NCBI GenBank assembly: GCA_016717595.1
Contig: JADKFE010000023.1
Coordinates: 7,730-71,729 of the forward strand
Source of the DNA: Deltaproteobacteria bacterium
GTDB taxonomy: Bacteria > Myxococcota_A > UBA796 > CAJQPC01
DNA length: 64,000 nt
Direction: 5' to 3'
Below the pieces are notes generated by a model. That model was not told the DNA's origin and searched no databases. It worked only from the letters and a program-made list of their open reading frames with translations. The position numbers were made by a program, and so were the translations under genes. Below, one piece after another: positions 7,791-17,047 of the stretch. How positions within the stretch are numbered: the first letter of the stretch is position 1; every line of letters starts with the position of its first letter.

Positions 7791-9313
7791 TGAAGGCGTT
7801 CCGTGGCACGATCCTCGCGGCGGCGGCCCTGCTCGCGGTCCTGGCGTTGGTGAAGGTGTTTGACCCCAGCCCTCCGCCGACCAACAAACGCGGCGACCTA
7901 GAGCGCCCGCTGTTCACCTTCGAGAAACAAGAGCTCGTGCGGATCGTCGTCGAGCGCCCCGACGGCGTCACCGTCGCCCTAAAAGAGACCCCGTCGGGCT
8001 GGATCATCGAAGACTCAGGCTTCACGGCCTCACGCACGATGGTGAACCGCGTCAAGCACCAGCTCCACGACCTCACCGCCCGGGCGATGGTCGTGGAGAC
8101 GACGGAGGATCTCGCGCTCTACGGCCTCGGCAAGCAGGCGATCACCGTCACCCTCACCCTGCGGGATGGCCGCGAGATCAAGCTCCGCGCGGGCGACCCC
8201 AACCCCTCCGCGGTGAGCTACTACATCCAGCCCTTGCCCGGCGACGCGATCTACACCGTGAAGAAGTCCGCGGTGGACTACTACTCCTTGAGCCTGGAGG
8301 AGTTCCGCGAGCGGCGCTTCGCCTCGTTTGAGACCAAAGACGTCGCCAGCCTAGAGGCCGAGCTTGAGGGCGGTCGCCGCCTCAAGATCCAGCGCGCCGG
8401 GGAACAAAGCTGGGACATGCTAGAGCCCACGGCCATGGCCATCAACGCTGATGACGCGAAGTCGCTCTTGGGCCGGGTGACGATCTTAAAGGCCCAACGT
8501 TTTGTGGAGGATCTCCCCGAGACCGGCGGCGACCTCGCCAAGTACGGCCTGGATGCGCCTCGGGCGCGCATCACGCTCACCTTCGGCGGGCGCGACCCCC
8601 TCACGCTGCGCGTCGGCGCCCGGGTGCCCGACTCCACGCCGGATGAGCCCTTGGCGTACATGCTGATCGAGGGCGACCGCACGGTCTACGCCGCCCGCGA
8701 GGCGCTCTTAGAGGACTTCAACGCCGACACGGCGAGCTTTCGTCTGCGCCGCTTCGCCCGGATGGAGGGCTTAGAGGTCACGCAGATCAGCGCCACGATG
8801 CACCGCCCCGCCGACGGCCAGCCCGACGACCCCACGGGCTTGGTGACGCTCAAGTCCGTCTCCGACGTGTGGCAGTGGGGCGATGGCCAGCCCGTCTCCG
8901 GCTCTACCCCGCGCCGCTTGGCCATGCGCGCCGCGGGCTTAGACGCTGAAGAGTTCGTCGATGACAGCCCGTCTAGCCTCACGCCCTACGGCCTCGACGA
9001 CCCTCTGGCGACGATCACCCTCACCGATCTCGGCGGGCGCACGATCACGCTGTTGATCGGCAAAGAGGGCCCGGCCCGGCAACAAGAGGGCGAAGAGCGG
9101 CCGATCCCCCGGGTGTACGCCAAGCTCGCCGATGAGGCGCCGGTGTACCTCGTCGAGCGCTCGGTGCTGGAGGTGCTCGAAGACGCCCTCCGGGAGCAGA
9201 GCCGCAAGTCCGACAAAGACGTCGACAAGGCCCAACGCCGCGAGGCCATCGACGTGGAGCGGGGCGACGTGGCCCCCGGCGCGGCGGGCGGCGAGGCCAG
9301 TGAAGGCGATTGA
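7787..9313 (+). CDS. DUF4340 domain protein of the Gld-type operon
   Basis: The 508-residue protein has an N-terminal membrane anchor (about residues 8-24) followed by repeated DUF4340 units. Characteristic phrases recur: LALYGLGKQAITVTL, LAKYGLDAPRARITL and LTPYGLDDPLATITL, each followed by a beta-rich stretch ending in VY or IY (for example DAIYTVKKSAVDYY). DUF4340 proteins are almost always found next to GldG-type genes and are thought to act with the transporter at the periplasmic face. The ATG overlaps the GldG-like stop. The C-terminus is charged and Gly/Ala-rich. Confidence 0.85.
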   Translation: MMKAFRGTILAAAALLAVLALVKVFDPSPPPTNKRGDLERPLFTFEKQELVRIVVERPDGVTVALKETPSGWIIEDSGFTASRTMVNRVKHQLHDLTARAMVVETTEDLALYGLGKQAITVTLTLRDGREIKLRAGDPNPSAVSYYIQPLPGDAIYTVKKSAVDYYSLSLEEFRERRFASFETKDVASLEAELEGGRRLKIQRAGEQSWDMLEPTAMAINADDAKSLLGRVTILKAQRFVEDLPETGGDLAKYGLDAPRARITLTFGGRDPLTLRVGARVPDSTPDEPLAYMLIEGDRTVYAAREALLEDFNADTASFRLRRFARMEGLEVTQISATMHRPADGQPDDPTGLVTLKSVSDVWQWGDGQPVSGSTPRRLAMRAAGLDAEEFVDDSPSSLTPYGLDDPLATITLTDLGGRTITLLIGKEGPARQQEGEERPIPRVYAKLADEAPVYLVERSVLEVLEDALREQSRKSDKDVDKAQRREAIDVERGDVAPGAAGGEASEGD

Positions 9314-9438
9314 AATAGATTTCAGTCACCATCTCGCCGCAGAAGAGTTAGATCGCTGCGTTCGGTTCGACCTCTCGACCGACCGAGCCAGATCCCTCGC
9401 GTGAACCGCGGCACACTCGACATGGCAGAGCCCAAGAC

Positions 9439-10272
9439 ATGAGCGTCACAAGCGTCATCCAGTCCCCGATGGGACGTGAGTTCCTCGACCGCTACATCTT
9501 GCCATTTGAGCGCCCTGCAGAGCTTCCCGTGCTCGTCCCGCCGACGACGACGAACCCCGGGCGAATGGACGCCGCTTTTGACTACTCCCTCCGTTTTGGT
9601 CTCGCGGCTCGGAAGCTGTGCGCGCCCCCGGGGCAGCTCACCGCCGAGTCCGCCGCGTTCCTCGTCGGCCGCACCGACCCCATCCTGGGCCGTGACCTCG
9701 CCCGGCGCATTCAGCACGCCCGCAGCCTCCTCGATCTGCTCGATGATGACCTCGTGCTCTCCGAACAAGCGGCCGAGGCCTGCTTGTCTCTGGCCTGCCT
9801 CGACGGCGTGGTGCGGGGCAGCTCCATCCACGAGATCGACCCCCCTCGGGACCAGATGGAGATCGACGAGCTTCGCCGTCTGTATCAGGTGATCCCCTGG
9901 GAGTCCTTCGAGCCTACGGATCTGCTGCTCTTGGGCCCCACCTTCGGCCTGGGCTCGGAGATGATCGGCGGCGCTGAAGCCGATCTTTACCTCGACGGCA
10001 CGATCATCAGCGTGAAGGTCGGGCGCAAGACGGGCGTGACCCGCGACACCATGCGCCAGCTCATCTGTTACGCCGTGCTCTCCCGCCGCTACGGCGTCGA
10101 TCGCGCCGCGGGCATGCCCCCGGTGGAGTACGTCGGCGTGTACATCGCCCGGGCCGGGGCCTTCCGCTACTTTGAGCTCGACTCGCTCATCGACATGGCG
10201 AACCTCAAGGTCATCGAGCGTGGAATTCGCCTGGTGAACGACGGCGTCGATCCCGCCACCTGGGGCTCCTGA
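9439..10272 (+). CDS. PD-(D/E)XK-like protein
   Basis: A 277-residue cytoplasmic protein. Residues about 170-215 read as a restriction-endonuclease-like core: GAEADLYLDGTIISVKV, then about ten residues on, MRQLICYAVLS, matching the pattern of RecB/Cas4-type nucleases (acidic residue, x-K strand, QxxxY helix). The residue two before the Lys is Ser rather than the usual Asp or Glu, so catalysis is doubtful. The first 160 residues are not recognised. It is followed within 3 bp by the selenoprotein gene, but no functional link is obvious. No convincing ribosome binding site precedes the ATG. Confidence 0.6.
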   Translation: MSVTSVIQSPMGREFLDRYILPFERPAELPVLVPPTTTNPGRMDAAFDYSLRFGLAARKLCAPPGQLTAESAAFLVGRTDPILGRDLARRIQHARSLLDLLDDDLVLSEQAAEACLSLACLDGVVRGSSIHEIDPPRDQMEIDELRRLYQVIPWESFEPTDLLLLGPTFGLGSEMIGGAEADLYLDGTIISVKVGRKTGVTRDTMRQLICYAVLSRRYGVDRAAGMPPVEYVGVYIARAGAFRYFELDSLIDMANLKVIERGIRLVNDGVDPATWGS

Positions 10273-10275
10273 GCC

Positions 10276-11832
10276 ATGCCCGCGGCGCGTCTCACCACCC
10301 TCGCGGCGTCGGCGCTGTTTGGCGCCACGCTGATGGGTTGTGGGGATCCCGCGCCGCTCACCCCGCCCTCACCAAGCCGCCTCAGCCTGCTGTTCACCGG
10401 CCACGTCATCGGTGAGATCGAGCCCTGTGGGTGACCGAAGAACCCTCTGGGCGGTCTGTCCAGGCGAAACACGCTGCTGATTGACGCCCAGGCCAAGGGC
10501 CCCGTCGTCGTTGTTGACGCCGGGTACCTGTTCTGGAAGTCTGAGACGATCCCCGAGGCCGAGCGCGCCCAGCGGGCGCTGAAGGCGGCGCTGCAGGCCG
10601 AGGCCTACGCGCTTTTGGGCCTCGACGGCTTCACGCCCGGCGCGGGAGATCTCGCCCTCGGCGTAGAGACCTTCACCCAAATCACCACCCCGCTCAACGT
10701 GCTCGCGGGCAACCTCACCTGCGGCGAGACGACCTGGCCCGGGGGCCGTGTGGTTCAGCGTGGGGGCCTCAACGTGGGCATCGTCGGTGTGGTCGGCGCG
10801 GACGAGGCCGCCGGGACGCAGGGCGCCTGCGCGGTGAGTGACCCCGTCGCCGCCGCCAAAGCCGCCGCCGCCAGCCTGGGCGACGTCGACCTGCTCATCG
10901 CCCTGCACACCGGCGGCGCGAGCCTCTCGGCCAAGCTCGCCGAGGCCGTGCCCGGGCTAGACTTTGTCCTCGACGGCAAGGTCGGCGCCAGCTTCCCCGA
11001 GCCCCGCCCCTTGGCCGGGGGCCAGGTGTTTGAGCTCGGCGCGGGCGGCCAAGGCAAAAAGCTCGGCGTGTTGAGCCTGGAGCTGACCGAAGGCGCGACG
11101 GCCTGGGACGGCGAGGCCGCCACAGGTGAGCTAGAGCGGCGCATCACCCTCGCCAAAAAACGGGTAACCGAGGCCGAGGCCGCGTTGGCCGGGGCGGCGG
11201 ACACAAAGTCCAAAGACCGGCTCGCCCAGCGGCTCCAGACGCTACAGAAGCAGGTGGTCGAGCTAGAGGCCCAGCTCGCGGCCTTGGCCCCCAAGACGTC
11301 CGGGCCCACGAACCGCTTCTCTGTGGAGCTTCTTGAGCTCAGCGCCAAGGTGCCCGACCACCCGCCCACCCAGGCCCTCGTCGCCGCCACCTTGGCCCAG
11401 CTAAACGGCGTCGCCGCCCAGCCCGCCGCCGCCCAGGCGCCCTCCCGGGCCTTCGCCGGGAGCGAGGCCTGCCGTGCCTGCCACCCCGCGGCGTTCACCC
11501 AGTGGTCCACAACGCCCCACGCCCGGGCCTATGCCTCCCTGGAGGCCGTGAGCCGCGCGAACGACCGCGACTGTGCGTCATGCCACATCACCGGGGCGTT
11601 CCACCCCGATGGCCCCCAGGGCCCCGAGGGGCTGAGCCCGACGCTGCAGAACGTCGGCTGCGAGTCGTGTCACGGCCCCGGCCTTCAGCACAGCGCCGCC
11701 CCGGCGGACCACCCCATGCGCGCCGAGGTGGCCCCCGAGGTGTGCACAAGCTGCCACGACGGCGACCGCGACGGCGGCCGCTTTGACCCTGCCGTCTACC
11801 GCCCCAAGGTTCTGCACGGCGGCGGCGGCTAA
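10276..11832 (+). CDS. Predicted selenoprotein: UshA-like lipoprotein with tetrahaem cytochrome c domain
   Basis: I read this as one gene from ATG 10276 through an in-frame TGA at 10432-10434 (residue 53) to 11832, 518 residues. The N-terminus is a lipoprotein signal (GATLMGCGD). The sequence around the UGA, EPCG-Sec-PKNPLGGLSRR, follows the EPCGCxxxxxGGLxRR pattern I know from metallophosphatase-like/cytochrome proteins, with Sec in place of the second Cys. A nucleotidase-like region and a coiled coil (about residues 290-340) follow. Four CxxCH haem sites (CRACH, CASCH, CESCH, CTSCH) lie in the last 130 residues and resemble cytochrome c554. It is probably an envelope redox protein with a Cys-Gly-Sec redox pair. 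A conventional caller would start it at about 10615 and lose the anchor and active motif. Its end overlaps the convergent helicase gene by 4 bp. Confidence 0.82.
10447..10463 (+). promoter_or_regulatory. Bacterial SECIS element
   Basis: Directly downstream of the UGA, 12 nt on, CUGGGC pairs with GUCCAG (six pairs, one G-U) around a five-base loop GGUCU. The loop begins exactly 18 nt after the UGA. The well-studied E. coli fdhF element has the same GGUCU in its apical loop at the same distance, with the GU of the loop contacted by SelB. This arrangement within coding sequence is hard to explain otherwise. Confidence 0.8.
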
Positions 11833-13904
11833 CTCGCCTCGCTGAGGCTGCCTCTGCCCCGCCGGGCCACCACCCACAGCCGGTCGGCGGCCCGGGTGAT
11901 GGCGACGTGCAGGAGCTGCTTGTCGCTCGGCCCAAAGTCCGCGGGCTCGATCAGGAGCACCCCGTCAAACTCCAGGCCCTTGACCTGATGCACGTTGGAG
12001 ACGAGCACGCCGGGCAAAAACGTGAAGTCGGCCCGAGACGCCCGGCGCACCCCGGCCACGCCCAAGGCCTCTAGGCGTTTGGCCCAGGTGTCGGCGGTGG
12101 CCCGACCCTTCGCCAGCACGGCGACCAAGGCGTTTGGCCGCGCCGCCCGAAACGCCGCCAGGGCCTTCACCACCTCGGCGGCGGCGTCTTCGCCCTCAAA
12201 CCACTCCACGGGCTCGCCGTCCCGGGCGGCGATGACCGCGGGATCCGCCGAGGGCCCCTGACCCAAGGCCGCGATGGCCAAGGCCATGATCGGCCGCGTG
12301 GAGCGATGCCCCACGGCGAGGGCGTCTAAGCGCACCTCCACCTGCCCCGTGAGCCGGGAGAGCAGGGCCTCAAAGCCCTCAAACTGCGCGTCGCTGAGGA
12401 TCTTCTGCGCCGGGTCTCCGGCGATGGTCACCGAGCGCCCGGCGTCTACGGCGTCCACCAAGGCCTCGATCTCCACCGTGCTCAGGTCTTGGGCCTCGTC
12501 GATGACGAGGTGGGTGTAGAGCCCGGCCCACACACAGGGCAGCTCGGCGTCGGCCTGGCGTTTGAGCTGGCCCAGGCGCAACAACAGCGCGGCGTCCTCC
12601 CAATCAAACACGCCCTCTTGGGCGAGCTTGGCCTGGTGTTTTCGTGCGGCGGGCAAGGCGCTGTGAAGGGCAGGGGGCAGGGCCTCGCGGCACAGCGCGT
12701 CGTCGTCGAAGAGCGTGTAGAGATCACGGCCATGGTCGATGAGGCGGCGGCGCAGGCGCTCCCACCACGCCCCGGGCTGGGCCTTGCGGAAGGCGGCGAT
12801 GCGCTTGAGCCCCACGCCGGGGGTGGCCTCCAGGGCGGCGCGTGGGCCCTCGGGGAGCTGCTCCAAGAGCCAGGCCACAGACTTCTCGCCGAGGGTTCGC
12901 ACCTGGGCGGCGAGGAGCGCGCTCACGGCGGGGTGGCGCTTGAGCCGGGCCACGGCGGGGGTGGCCTGGGAGCGAAACTCGGCGTGAACGTGGCCCAGGC
13001 GCAGCATCCGCCCGGCCCAGCCATGAAAGGTCTCCACGCCCACACCGGCCACGCCCAGATCGGGCAGCACCTTGGAGATGTAGGTCTGCAGGGCCTTGTT
13101 GAACATCACCACGAGCATTCGGTCGGGGCGAAACCGCGCGGCGTCTTGGAAGTGCAGGTAGGCGATGCGGTGCAGGGCCACGGTGGTCTTGCCCGAGCCC
13201 GCCCGGCCCCGCAGGAGCACGATGCCCGCGTCGGCCCGGGTGATCACCTGAAACTGCTCGCGGGTGATGAGCGAGACGATGTCCGGCAGGCGGTGGTCGT
13301 CCCGAGACTCGGCCCGGCTGGACGACGGCGCCCCGAAGCCGCCGTCTGGGCGCAGGCGCAGCGTCTCTTCACCGCGCTGCACCTCCACCAAGGCGCCCTC
13401 CCGCAGGTCTACGCGGCGGCGGGTCAACAAGACCCCCTCCCGCTCTCGCCCGGCGATCTCCTCCTCGTACTCGTCGCCCTCGTCATAGGCGTAGTAGAGC
13501 TGGCTAATCGGCGCGTCCCGCCAGTCGCAGATGGTGAGGCCACGCTCCACCACGCCCACCTTGCCGATGAGCACCTCTTGGCGGCGTTTGGTCTCGACGA
13601 GCACCATACGCCCGAAGTACGGCGTGCCCGGGGACACCTCGCGGCTGCGGCGGGCGGTGCGGTGGCTCTGCAAGCTGCGGGTCGCCTCCTCCAAGGCCTC
13701 CTCAAAGGCCGCCCGCTGGCTCACGTCGCCCCGGGCGTTCGTCCACTCCCGGTGAAGCTCGCGGGTGCGGGTGACCAGCTCGGTCTCCCGGGCGCCCTCT
13801 TGGGCCTGCAGCGCGCGTAAGGCGGGCAGCACACGGTCCAGCACCTCCTGCTCTTCAGCGACCAAGGCGGGTTGGGCGTGGCTGTGGGTGCTCGTGGTGA
13901 TCAT
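11829..13904 (-). CDS. helD: HelD-type superfamily 1 helicase
   Basis: The 691-residue UvrD-like ATPase has the long N-terminal coiled region (about residues 15-90) and a split helicase core typical of HelD. HelD is the factor that removes RNA polymerase from stalled complexes and recycles it. Walker A is GRAGSGKTT (about residue 235), preceded by the Q-motif region TREQFQVI. Motif II is VIDEAQDLS, motif III is TIAGDPAQKI, and motif V/VI is VSNVHQVKGLEFD and HVAITRAADRLWV. The start is supported by GGAGAG just upstream. It runs convergently into the selenoprotein gene. DNA-repair helicase function cannot be excluded. Confidence 0.85.
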   Translation of the reverse strand: MITTSTHSHAQPALVAEEQEVLDRVLPALRALQAQEGARETELVTRTRELHREWTNARGDVSQRAAFEEALEEATRSLQSHRTARRSREVSPGTPYFGRMVLVETKRRQEVLIGKVGVVERGLTICDWRDAPISQLYYAYDEGDEYEEEIAGREREGVLLTRRRVDLREGALVEVQRGEETLRLRPDGGFGAPSSSRAESRDDHRLPDIVSLITREQFQVITRADAGIVLLRGRAGSGKTTVALHRIAYLHFQDAARFRPDRMLVVMFNKALQTYISKVLPDLGVAGVGVETFHGWAGRMLRLGHVHAEFRSQATPAVARLKRHPAVSALLAAQVRTLGEKSVAWLLEQLPEGPRAALEATPGVGLKRIAAFRKAQPGAWWERLRRRLIDHGRDLYTLFDDDALCREALPPALHSALPAARKHQAKLAQEGVFDWEDAALLLRLGQLKRQADAELPCVWAGLYTHLVIDEAQDLSTVEIEALVDAVDAGRSVTIAGDPAQKILSDAQFEGFEALLSRLTGQVEVRLDALAVGHRSTRPIMALAIAALGQGPSADPAVIAARDGEPVEWFEGEDAAAEVVKALAAFRAARPNALVAVLAKGRATADTWAKRLEALGVAGVRRASRADFTFLPGVLVSNVHQVKGLEFDGVLLIEPADFGPSDKQLLHVAITRAADRLWVVARRGRGSLSEAS

Positions 13905-13935
13905 CGTCTCTCCAAAACGTCACGATTCAGCGCGC

Positions 13936-15106
13936 TCAAAACGGGTGCTCCGAGAGCACGAGCACCTGGGTAGAGGGTCGGCGCGTCGGCGCCTCCGCGT
14001 AGGTGTCCACAGACCGGGCGACGTCCACCCGCAGCACCAGCAGCTCCTTGGCCACCAGCCGCAGGCCCAGCCCGGCGCCGATGGCCAAGGTCTCCGGCGG
14101 CGGCGCGTCCCACAGCCACACCTGGCCGACGTCCACAAACGGCGCGAGGCTCCACGCCCAGGGCGCGCCACGAACCGTGTGCTCAATCACCGTCACCCGC
14201 AGCTCATGCTGGGTCAACGCCACGCCGTCGCCGCGCAGGCGCTCTTCAGGCAGGCCACGCAGGGTCCAGCGACCGCCCAACACGCCGCCCCGGCTGAGCC
14301 CGGCGAAGGTGCTCATCGTGAAGAACGGCTCCTCGCCAAACCGCGCGTCGACGATGAGGTTTGACGCCCAGACCACCCGGCCGCCCAGGGGCACCGCGCC
14401 GCGCAGCCCCAGGTTCACGCCTTGATAGGCCCAGTCCGAGCCGATCCACGGCGACGACACCCGAAACGCTGAGGTCCGCGGCCAGGCCCTTGTGGGGGTT
14501 GATCTCGTCATCGCGGCCCTCGTAGATCACGCCCACACCGAGCCACACCAGCCGCCCGCCTTCAAAGCCCAGGGGTTGTTCTTGGCTGAGCCGGGCCTCG
14601 GGATCTGCGCTCACGCCCTCACGCTGCACGTTGAGCGCGCCGAACACCTCAAACGGCCCGGGCAGCCCGGCGCGGGCGTCGGCGCGCAGGAGCCACCGCG
14701 ACTGCTCCCAGAGGTCGTGCTCGGCCTCTTCGCTGCGCGCGCTCTCCGGGCCGAGGCCGTAGTACGGCGCCCGGGTCCAGGCCACGCGCCGGGCGGTGAC
14801 CATCAGCCGCCAGCGTGAGCCGCCCAAGGCCGGGAGATCCGCCCGCAGAAAGTGGTTCTGGTAGCCGCCGGTCGTGAACAGGAGCTGCGTGGAGAGGTTC
14901 GCCCGGTACGGCGTCTCGCCCGACGGGTCGGGCAGGATGACCTGGCCAAAAGCGCCCAAGCCCAGGCGTAAGTTCGAGTCATAACTCACAAGCGGCAGGG
15001 CCAAGAACACCGGCTTCGGCGGCCTCTCAGGCTCAACCTCGCCGTTGACCTCCCCAGCGAAGGCGGCGGCGAAGGTGAGGGGGATGAGGAGCGCGCAGAG
15101 GGACAC
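13936..15106 (-). CDS. Outer-membrane beta-barrel protein (Omp85/surface-antigen type), frameshifted
   Basis: Two overlapping frames form one protein of about 390 residues. The N-terminal part has a signal peptide (LLIPLTFAAAFAGE) and alternating hydrophobic strands. After about 14455-14470 the coding passes to another frame, which continues with SDWAYQGVNLGLRGAVPLG, GGRWTLRGL...RLRGDG and ends LVLSEHPF with a C-terminal aromatic residue. The GGxxxLRG...R..GD pattern and final Phe are typical of BamA/TamA-like surface antigens, here without POTRA domains. It probably sits in the outer membrane. The single shift may be a sequencing error. It is divergent from the EamA transporter gene. Confidence 0.7.
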
Positions 15107-15168
15107 AGCCCCGCCCTCTATCCTCCCGACGGTCGCCGGGATAGGCGGCGCCCACGCTGGAGCCGTAC

Positions 15169-16020
15169 ATGTCCCGGGTCGTCGTCGTGTTTCTGATCGG
15201 GGCCATCGGCATCTCGTGGGCGGCCATCTTCGGTCGCCTCGCCGCCCCGGCGCCGCCGGTGATGGTGGCCTTGTGGCGCATGATCTTCGCCGCGCCGTTC
15301 TTGGTGGGCCTCGCCCTGGCCCGGGGTGAGCTGCCCCGGGGCCGCGACGGCTGGGTGCTGCTGGTCGGCGGCGCGCTGTTCGCCTTGGACCTCACCCTCT
15401 GGTACACCTCCCTGACCTTGACCTCCATCGCCAACGCCACCCTGCTCGTGAACACGACGTCGTTGAGCATCGGCCTGTGGAGCTGGTTCACCCAAGGCGA
15501 GCGCCTGGGCTGGCGGTTCTGGGCCCCGGCGGCCTTGGCCTTGGGCGGCGCGGGCCTCGTCGTGCGGGCGGACTTGGGCCAAGGCGAGGCCGTGTGGGGC
15601 GACGTCTTGGCCATCTTCGGCAGCTTCGCCTACGCCGCCTACCTCATCGTCGTGAAGCAGGCCCGCGCGCGCTGCACGGCCTTGGGCGCGATGGCCATGG
15701 CGACGGTGGGCGCCCTGGTGAGCCTGCTGGCCTACGCCTTGGTGATGCGGGTGCCCCTGACCGGCTACCCGCCGAACGCCTGGTGGTCCTTCCTCGGCTC
15801 GGCCTTCGTCACCCACATCCTCGGCATGACCTGCATCGTGTGGAGCCTACGTTACCTGCGCTCCACCTTCGCGGCCCTGGCGCTCTTGGCCCAGCCCGTG
15901 GGCTCCACAGCCTTGGCCTGGCTGGTGCTGGGCGAGGCCATCGGCGTCGAGCAAGGGCTCGGCGCCTTGGCCGTGGGCGTGGGTGTGGTGCTCTGCGCGC
16001 GGGCGGCGGGGCGGGGGTGA
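15169..16020 (+). CDS. EamA/DMT-family transporter
   Basis: The 283-residue inner-membrane protein has ten predicted hydrophobic segments arranged as two EamA repeats. The first repeat contains the typical LWRMIFAAP stretch and the second ends with ALAWLVLGEAIGVEQGLGALAVGVGVVL, the classic closing motif of drug/metabolite exporters. Substrate unknown. It is followed at once by a strong hairpin. Confidence 0.9.
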   Translation: MSRVVVVFLIGAIGISWAAIFGRLAAPAPPVMVALWRMIFAAPFLVGLALARGELPRGRDGWVLLVGGALFALDLTLWYTSLTLTSIANATLLVNTTSLSIGLWSWFTQGERLGWRFWAPAALALGGAGLVVRADLGQGEAVWGDVLAIFGSFAYAAYLIVVKQARARCTALGAMAMATVGALVSLLAYALVMRVPLTGYPPNAWWSFLGSAFVTHILGMTCIVWSLRYLRSTFAALALLAQPVGSTALAWLVLGEAIGVEQGLGALAVGVGVVLCARAAGRG

Positions 16021-16048
16021 GCCCGAGCGGCTTTGCGCCGCTCAGGGC
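16021..16048. terminator. Bidirectional hairpin terminator
   Basis: GAGCGGC at 16025-16031 pairs perfectly with GCCGCTC at 16037-16043 around a TTTGC loop. An outer GCCC/GGGC pair extends the stem after a single bulged A. It lies exactly between two convergent genes. There is no U-tract, so it may act with Rho or simply protect the 3' ends. Confidence 0.6.
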
Positions 16049-16050
16049 GC

Positions 16051-16809
16051 TCAGTAGCTGTGGCGCTTGCAGAGGTTGAAGAAGTTGGTCATCAGCTCCA
16101 CGCCGTGCGGCCCTCGCAGCTCGGGGTGAAACTGTGTGGTGTAGATCAAGCGCTCCTTGTGTTTGAGCACCTGGTACTTACAGCTAGCGGTCTTGGCGAG
16201 CAGCGAGAACTCAGGGCTAGAGATGACCTCGTCGTGGTGCCAGAAGACGAACTCCGGGGCCGTCGGAAGCCCGGCGAAGATCGGATCGGAGGGCGTAAGC
16301 ACCGTGATCGGGAGCGTCTTGTCGTATTCGCAGTCTTTGTCCGTGGGGCAGCCGCTCATGTGCGCGATGGCGCCGCCAAAAGCGACTGACATGATCTGGT
16401 GTCCACCGCACACGGCGAACATCGGGATGGTGGTGTTGTTGATGAGGATCTCTTCGAACTGCGAGATGCTGGGCGTGCTCTTGATGTAGTCGGCCCACTC
16501 TGCGGTGTTTCCGCTGATGAACCACGCCAGCACGTTGCCCGCCTTCATGCTCTCCAAGGACGAAGGGTTAGAGACCACGTCGCCATACCACACGTAGTTG
16601 ACGCTGCAGCCCGGCGCGGCCTCCTCGATGGCGCCTCGTTTGATGGCAAAGTCGCCTTGACTCGCGCTCTTCTGATGTTCGATGTCGATGTACCAGATGA
16701 CGCTTCGAGTGGCCGCCTCCTCGCCTTCTTGGCCAAATCCGCGGGTCGTGTAGAGCGAGGCGGCCGCCGCGCCGGTCAGCTTCAGAAACGTACGCCGTGT
16801 GGGTCTCAT
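16051..16809 (-). CDS. Tat-exported class I glutamine amidotransferase-like protein
   Basis: The 252-residue protein begins MRPTRRTFLKLTG, a twin-arginine signal. It then shows a class I glutamine-amidotransferase fold, with the nucleophile elbow FAVCGGHQIM (Cys about residue 145) and the catalytic His/Glu pair in TTQFHPE near the C-terminus. Such domains normally act in the cytoplasm in GMP, anthranilate or similar synthases, so an exported form is unusual. It may be a periplasmic gamma-glutamyl hydrolase-like enzyme. The ATG at 16809 starts the Tat motif cleanly. The base composition is slightly less GC-rich than its neighbours. No partner gene is nearby. Confidence 0.78.
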   Translation of the reverse strand: MRPTRRTFLKLTGAAAASLYTTRGFGQEGEEAATRSVIWYIDIEHQKSASQGDFAIKRGAIEEAAPGCSVNYVWYGDVVSNPSSLESMKAGNVLAWFISGNTAEWADYIKSTPSISQFEEILINNTTIPMFAVCGGHQIMSVAFGGAIAHMSGCPTDKDCEYDKTLPITVLTPSDPIFAGLPTAPEFVFWHHDEVISSPEFSLLAKTASCKYQVLKHKERLIYTTQFHPELRGPHGVELMTNFFNLCKRHSY

Positions 16810-17047
16810 GTTCACCTCTGCGCGACGGTACCGTACGGCGATTGTCGAGTCAAGAAGGACCATACGCGCGATAGAGGCCCTGGGGACGAAGGCCCTGGCG
16901 AGGAGGTGGTTGGGCGAGGGGAGGGCGATCGTGAGCGCCTGGCTTCGGGCCCCGGCTCAGCCGTTGGGCCTCGCCGGGGAGTTGACCGCGGCACCTTTGG
17001 CGGTAGCCGTCGGGGGGGGGTGAGGGTCGACGGGCGTTTATTCTCTG
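16810..17047. other. Non-coding region upstream of the tandem repeat
   Basis: No convincing gene is seen. A degenerate version of the 43-bp unit (GGCTCAGCCGTTGGGCCTCGCCGG-like) is visible at about 16957-16980, so the array once extended further. A promoter for the amidotransferase gene is expected just upstream of 16809 but is not clear. Confidence 0.45.

Noticed and set aside
9439..10272. Active Cas4/RecB nuclease in a defence island
   Set aside because: The position before the catalytic Lys has Ser instead of Asp/Glu and no defence genes are nearby.
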